The notes beneath the pieces are model-generated. The model did not search any database. It had not been told where the DNA came from and worked only from the letters and a program-made list of their open reading frames with translations. The position numbers were made by a program, and so were the translations under genes. Below, piece after piece: positions 6,817 through 9,734 of a stretch of 9,734 nucleotides of DNA. Numbering within the stretch: the first letter of the stretch is position 1; every line of letters starts with the position of its first letter. This DNA comes from an uncultured Methanobrevibacter sp. (lineage in GTDB: Archaea > Methanobacteriota > Methanobacteria > Methanobacteriales > Methanobacteriaceae). Location: the NCBI GenBank assembly GCA_902795935.1, contig CADBMS010000028.1, positions 1 to 9,734 on the forward strand, written 5' to 3'.

Positions 6817-8277
6817 ATGTTATGGGTTGAAAAATATAGACCAAAAACTTTCAAAGAAGTTTTAGGTAATACTAAAGCTAAAAAAGAAATTGAAGATTGG
6901 ATTTCCAATTGGAAAAATGGTATACCTCAAAAACCAATTTTACTTGTTGGACCTCCTGGAACTGGAAAAACTACAATGGCCCATCTTATTGCAAAACAGT
7001 TTTCTGACTCTATAGAGTTAAATGCAAGTGATAAAAGATCATATGCTGTAATTAAAAATACTGTAGGCGAAGCATCATCTACTAAGTCATTATTTGAGTC
7101 TGAATCATCAGAAGAATTGAAAATTATAATATTGGATGAAGTTGATGGTATTCATGGAACTAAAGACCATGGTGGAACTAGAGCTATAAATAAAATTATA
7201 ACTGAAGGTAAACATCCTTTGATTTTAGCTGCTAATGATTTTTATAGTAAGCGTTTAACAACTATAAAAACTAAAACAAAAACAATTAAAATACCTAAAT
7301 TACGTAGTAATTCTATTGGTGCATTTTTAAAGAGAATATGTCGACAAGAAGGTATTGAATTTGATGAAGATGTCATTAAAGAATTGTCTAAACAATCAAA
7401 TGGAGATCTTAGGTCTGCAATTAATGATTTGCAAGTAATGGCACAAACTAAAGATTATCTTACTATGGAAGATATTAAGATTATAGGTCTTAAAGATTCG
7501 CGTTCAACAATATTTGATTCTGTTCGAACAGTTTTGAAGAGTAAATCTATTGATAAAATTAAAAAAGCAATGATTTTAGAAGAAGATCCCACATATGTTT
7601 TAGAATTTATTGCTGAAAATGTTCCTAGAGAATATGAAGATTCTGAAGAAATAAAAAAAGCATATGATATGATTTCTTTAGCTGATTTAAATTTTGGAAG
7701 AGCAAGATCTAGTAGGAATTATTCTTACTGGAGATACTCATCTGAATTTATGGGATTAGGTGTGGCATTATCAAAAAAAGATACTTATCGTAAATTTTCT
7801 AAATATACTGGTCCTGGTTCGTTTTCGTTAATGGGTCGAACTCGAAAAAAAAAGGAATTAAGAATTAGTGTTGCTAAAAAGATGAGTGAAAAATTACATA
7901 TTTCTAATAGTGAAGCTATCAACGAATTTCCATATATGGAGATAATGTTTTCTAATGATAGGATAGCTTATAAAATTTCTAGTTTTTTGGATTTGGATGA
8001 TGATGAGATTAAACTTTTCCGTAAAAAAAAGATTCCTAAAAAAATAATTAAGGAAGAAATGGTCAAAAAAGTAGAAAATAATAATTCATCATCATTGGAA
8101 AGTTCTTCTTTAAATTCTGTGAATGTTGTTTCTAAAATATCTGATATAGATGATATTGAAAATGTTAGTAATCTTCAGAAAACTAAAAATAATTCAAAGA
8201 AGAAAAAAAGGAAAGTTGAAAATAAAAATAGTGAAAAGAAAAAGAAGAGTAAACAAACATCTCTTTTTGAATTTTAA
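6817..8277 (+). CDS. rfcL: Replication factor C large subunit (clamp loader)
   Basis: The large AAA+ subunit of the clamp loader, 486 residues from the ATG at 6817. Seen: LWVEKYRPKTFKEVLG (2-17), Walker A GPPGTGKTT (45-53, Lys51), NASDKRS (69-75), Walker B IIILDEVDG (103-111), sensor-2 NGDLRSAIND (195-204), and a conserved C-terminal domain with NFGRARSSRNYSYWRYSS (292-309). A hydrophilic, Ser/Lys-rich tail from about 410 ends in KQTSLFEF (479-486), a PCNA-interacting (PIP) peptide whose last Phe is the final residue. No SRC arginine-finger box is seen, as expected for the large subunit. The frame opens earlier at a TTG (6802), but GAGG at 6804-6807 makes that TTG part of the ribosome site and puts the ATG nine bases downstream of it, so 6817 is preferred. 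Translated just after rfcS on the same transcript. Confidence 0.96.
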   Translation: MLWVEKYRPKTFKEVLGNTKAKKEIEDWISNWKNGIPQKPILLVGPPGTGKTTMAHLIAKQFSDSIELNASDKRSYAVIKNTVGEASSTKSLFESESSEELKIIILDEVDGIHGTKDHGGTRAINKIITEGKHPLILAANDFYSKRLTTIKTKTKTIKIPKLRSNSIGAFLKRICRQEGIEFDEDVIKELSKQSNGDLRSAINDLQVMAQTKDYLTMEDIKIIGLKDSRSTIFDSVRTVLKSKSIDKIKKAMILEEDPTYVLEFIAENVPREYEDSEEIKKAYDMISLADLNFGRARSSRNYSYWRYSSEFMGLGVALSKKDTYRKFSKYTGPGSFSLMGRTRKKKELRISVAKKMSEKLHISNSEAINEFPYMEIMFSNDRIAYKISSFLDLDDDEIKLFRKKKIPKKIIKEEMVKKVENNNSSSLESSSLNSVNVVSKISDIDDIENVSNLQKTKNNSKKKKRKVENKNSEKKKKSKQTSLFEF

Positions 8278-8303
8278 TTTTAATATTAATATATTGTTTA
8301 TTA

Positions 8304-8347
8304 TTTTTTAAAAATATTAAATAATGATTACTTTTTTTTAAAAAAAA
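8304..8347 (+). terminator. T-run terminator region after rfcL, with T8A8 palindrome
   Basis: A T6 run (8304-8309) and a T8 run (8332-8339) follow the rfcL stop; archaeal RNA polymerase stops on U-tracts. The T8 run is directly followed by A8 (8340-8347), a perfect 16-base palindrome that would also place a U-tract on the minus strand. A role in termination is inferred from base composition only. Confidence 0.55.
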
Positions 8348-8375
8348 TATTATTTTTATTAATTATTCAGAATAA

Positions 8376-8393
8376 AAGATAATATATTTATAT
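8376..8393 (+). promoter_or_regulatory. Candidate promoter of the PD-(D/E)xK-like gene
   Basis: AAGATAATATATTTATAT has a purine-rich BRE-like stretch followed by a TATA-like core at about 8382-8393. Transcription would begin near 8410, leaving a leader of about 75 bases. A second TATA-like GATATAAATA at 8456-8465 lies too close to the ATG for a leader with a ribosome site. Confidence 0.3.
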
Positions 8394-8484
8394 TAGTTAC
8401 TTAATATACTTAGTAAGATTATAAGTTTAAAGATAATAATATTGATTAAATTACTGATATAAATATGATTTAAAGGTTATTAAA

Positions 8485-8871
8485 ATGCATAATACAGACT
8501 TTTCACGAAGACTTATGAAAGTACACAATAAATACATTAATAATATAATTGATTCTTTAAAAAAAGATGGTTATAAAATAAGTGCAGATCATAGTGAAAA
8601 CCAAAACAAGTTACCTCGTGAAGTTAATGGTTTCAAACCAGACATTATTGCAGAAAAAAATAATCAAGAAATAATAATTGAAGTTGAAATTTGTGGTGCA
8701 TTACTTCTTAAAGATCATTTAAAAATAAAAAGATTTAGCTCTGATAAACGTAGATTTATATTAGTAGTTCCTCCAGAATGTTTAAATCTTGCAGAAACTA
8801 GAAAAAAAATGTTCCATTATAATATGGAAATACAATGTATAAAACCATTTAAAGAATTTAAGATTAATTAA
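8485..8871 (+). CDS. Small PD-(D/E)xK nuclease-fold-like protein, function unknown
   Basis: A 128-residue protein I do not recognise as a named family. Its predicted order of elements suits the PD-(D/E)xK (restriction-endonuclease-like) core: helix HNKYINNIIDSLKKDGY (14-30), strand KISADHS, a strand with GFKPDIIAEK (49-58), strand EIIIEVEIC (62-70), helix DHLKIKRFSS (77-86), strand RRFILVVPP (89-97), helix, and strand MEIQCIKP (114-121). The active-site signature would be P52-D53 and E66-x-E68, so the usual Lys is a Glu. Either a variant with a relocated Lys (K76 and K80 are nearby) or an inactive fold is possible. The ATG has AAGGTTAT (8473-8480) four bases upstream. It has its own spacer and promoter and converges on the next gene with an 11-base gap. 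No signal peptide or membrane segment; cytoplasmic. Confidence 0.65.
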   Translation: MHNTDFSRRLMKVHNKYINNIIDSLKKDGYKISADHSENQNKLPREVNGFKPDIIAEKNNQEIIIEVEICGALLLKDHLKIKRFSSDKRRFILVVPPECLNLAETRKKMFHYNMEIQCIKPFKEFKIN

Positions 8872-8882
8872 AAGGATATCAA

Positions 8883-9566
8883 TTATTCACAAAGATACTG
8901 TGAAGATTTTAAAATATTTTCTCTAACTTGAGGAACAACTTTTTCAAGATATATCAAAAACTCATGACTTATTGTATTTTTATTATTTAAATAAATCAAA
9001 TCTGTTCTATCTAAATAAAGATAAATCCATTCTAATGGAACATTAATTAATGGATAAATTAATTTTTTATCATGTATTTTAGAATTTTTAAGACTTATTT
9101 GTTTACCTTTGAAAATACAATTTAATATATTTTCAACTTCATCATCCAAAGTTAATGGTAATGCAATACTATCATAATTAAAAGGCACATTTAAGTTATT
9201 TAATTCAAAATCATAAAAAACTAATTGAATGCCATATTTTCTAGTATATGGTTCTAAAATAATAAACATAAACTCATTAAGCAGAGTATTTTCTTTTTTT
9301 AATAAAATTTTTTCACGAGGATTTATAATATTACTTAAAGTTCTTGATGAACGCGTACATATTTTTTGAAAAAGTTTAGATCTTATAACTTCAAATCCTG
9401 GAAATGATTTTTTAAATAGATTTTCTTTTGTTTTAGAGAATTTAGAAAATCTTAAATTATTGATTAGTAAACAAGAATCTAATACACTTACAAATCTTGT
9501 ATCTACACCTATATTTTTTAAAAATTTTAGAATTTTCTTTTTTTCATTATTATCAATGAGTTCCAT
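8883..9566 (-). CDS. Degenerate PP-loop (TtuA/Ncs6-like) protein lacking the ATP loop
   Basis: A 227-residue protein from the ATG at 9566. Three stretches resemble tRNA 2-thiolation enzymes of the TtuA/Ncs6 group (adenine nucleotide alpha hydrolase fold): DSIALPLTLDDEVENIL (132-148), compare the family's ATGHNLDDEAQTIL; IYPLINVPLEWIYLYL (170-185), compare the IKPL..VPE.E...Y stretch; and a C-terminal HEFLIYLEKVVPQVRENILKS (201-221), compare the F..LE...PG...N..RS stretch. The SGGxDS ATP loop is not present; VSVLDSCLL (26-34) keeps only DS at about the right place. The N-terminal and CPY zinc-finger cysteines and the catalytic CxxC pair are absent; four isolated Cys remain. The frame extends to a TTG at 9578, but AGGAT (9583-9579) lies one base before that TTG and about 12 before the ATG, so neither start is ideal. 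Catalysis is unlikely; a binding or partner role is a guess. Confidence 0.55.
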   Translation of the reverse strand: MELIDNNEKKKILKFLKNIGVDTRFVSVLDSCLLINNLRFSKFSKTKENLFKKSFPGFEVIRSKLFQKICTRSSRTLSNIINPREKILLKKENTLLNEFMFIILEPYTRKYGIQLVFYDFELNNLNVPFNYDSIALPLTLDDEVENILNCIFKGKQISLKNSKIHDKKLIYPLINVPLEWIYLYLDRTDLIYLNNKNTISHEFLIYLEKVVPQVRENILKSSQYLCE

Positions 9567-9607
9567 ATAATAAATCAAATCCTGATATCAATTTAATAAT
9601 ATATTTT

Positions 9608-9653
9608 ATTATATATAGCATAATAAATAATGTTTTAATTAGTATTTATATTT
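9608..9653. promoter_or_regulatory. Divergent promoter region of the right-end genes
   Basis: The gap between the PP-loop-like gene and the rightmost gene has TATATATA-type sequence at about 9609-9617, readable in both directions. Leftward it would start a transcript near 9587 with a leader of about 20 bases; rightward near 9640 with a leader of about 30. A second rightward candidate, AGTATTTATATTTG (9641-9654), would give an almost leaderless message. Confidence 0.35.
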
Positions 9654-9670
9654 GATAAGGGGATTATTTT

Positions 9671-9734
9671 ATGCGTTTTTTTGGTCGTGGAAAAGTTGAT
9701 GAAAATTTGATGGAAATAAATCTTAATGAACCTA
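9671..9734 (+). CDS. N-terminus of an unidentified protein (cut by window edge)
   Basis: An ATG at 9671 is preceded by AAGGGGATT (9657-9665), a good ribosome site about five bases away. The 21 visible codons start MRFFGRGKVDENLMEINLNE and remain open to the edge. Too short to recognise; the basic N-terminus followed by an acidic stretch gives no firm clue. It is divergent from the PP-loop-like gene. That it is a gene rests on the start context and the open frame. Confidence 0.6.
   Translation, partial: MRFFGRGKVDENLMEINLNEP

Larger units (their letters stand above)
8278..8484. other. 207-base gene-free AT-rich spacer
   Basis: Between rfcL and the nuclease-like gene. The first half holds T-runs and the T8A8 palindrome that probably end the rfc transcript; the second half holds a promoter candidate for the next gene. 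A weak dyad TTACT...AGTAA (8396-8415) follows the TATA candidate. I see no small ORF with a ribosome site and no box C/D or tRNA-like structure. Confidence 0.7.

Noticed and set aside
7845..7853. A9 run in rfcL as a programmed frameshift site
   Set aside because: The frame continues intact to a conserved PIP motif, and no stop or overlapping conserved frame suggests recoding.
8278..8484. Box C/D guide RNA or other small RNA in the spacer
   Set aside because: ATGATT and CTGA-like words occur, but without properly spaced C and D boxes or closing stems.

Overview
The window reads as chromosomal core DNA of a very AT-rich methanogenic archaeon of the order Methanobacteriales; the AT bias and gene set fit Methanobrevibacter or Methanosphaera, but I cannot separate the two. 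The evidence is archaeal throughout: a replication factor C small/large pair with a C-terminal PCNA-binding peptide, a tRNA-splicing endonuclease, a PIN-ATPase-KH protein of the archaeal PINA type, short archaeal-style TATA boxes, T-run terminators, and Shine-Dalgarno sites complementary to an AUCACCUCC-type 16S tail. The gene order (endA, TIM-barrel gene, PIN-ATPase, hisI, hisS // aroE, rfcS, rfcL) resembles, from memory, the Methanothermobacter order. There is no mobile element, CRISPR array, tRNA or rRNA.

Layout. Positions 1-4725 are all read leftward: hisS (histidyl-tRNA synthetase), hisI (phosphoribosyl-AMP cyclohydrolase), a 616-residue PIN-ATPase-KH protein, a TIM-barrel metalloprotein, and the 5' part of endA, which runs off the left edge. 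Junctions of 4, 0 and 24 bases make the first four a likely operon; endA follows after 56 bases and may also have its own promoter. Positions 4726-4917 are a divergent promoter region. Positions 4918-8277 are read rightward: aroE, rfcS and rfcL, the last two only 23 bases apart. An AT-rich spacer with a T8A8 palindrome (8278-8484) separates them from two less familiar convergent genes: a 128-residue PD-(D/E)xK-like protein (8485-8871) and a 227-residue protein that looks like a stripped-down TtuA/Ncs6-type PP-loop protein (8883-9566). A last gene begins at 9671 and runs off the right edge.

How the genes fit together. One theme is DNA replication and repair: RfcS and RfcL form the clamp loader, and the PIN-ATPase-KH protein belongs to a family linked to Holliday-junction processing. 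The other is translation and amino-acid supply: HisRS with a histidine-biosynthesis enzyme, EndA, and AroE for aromatic amino acids. The most interesting parts are at the right end and in the TIM-barrel gene: a PP-loop homologue that has lost its ATP loop and cysteines but kept family motifs, a small nuclease-fold protein with ExE in place of ExK, and a presumed sugar isomerase that by eye keeps all nine metal-ligand positions of endonuclease IV. I see no clear new multi-gene system; these are single-gene leads.

Several starts need care. rfcL most likely starts at the ATG at 6817, hisI at the ATG ending at 3419, and the PP-loop-like gene at the ATG ending at 9566, each inside a longer TTG-initiated frame. 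aroE appears to use a genuine TTG start.
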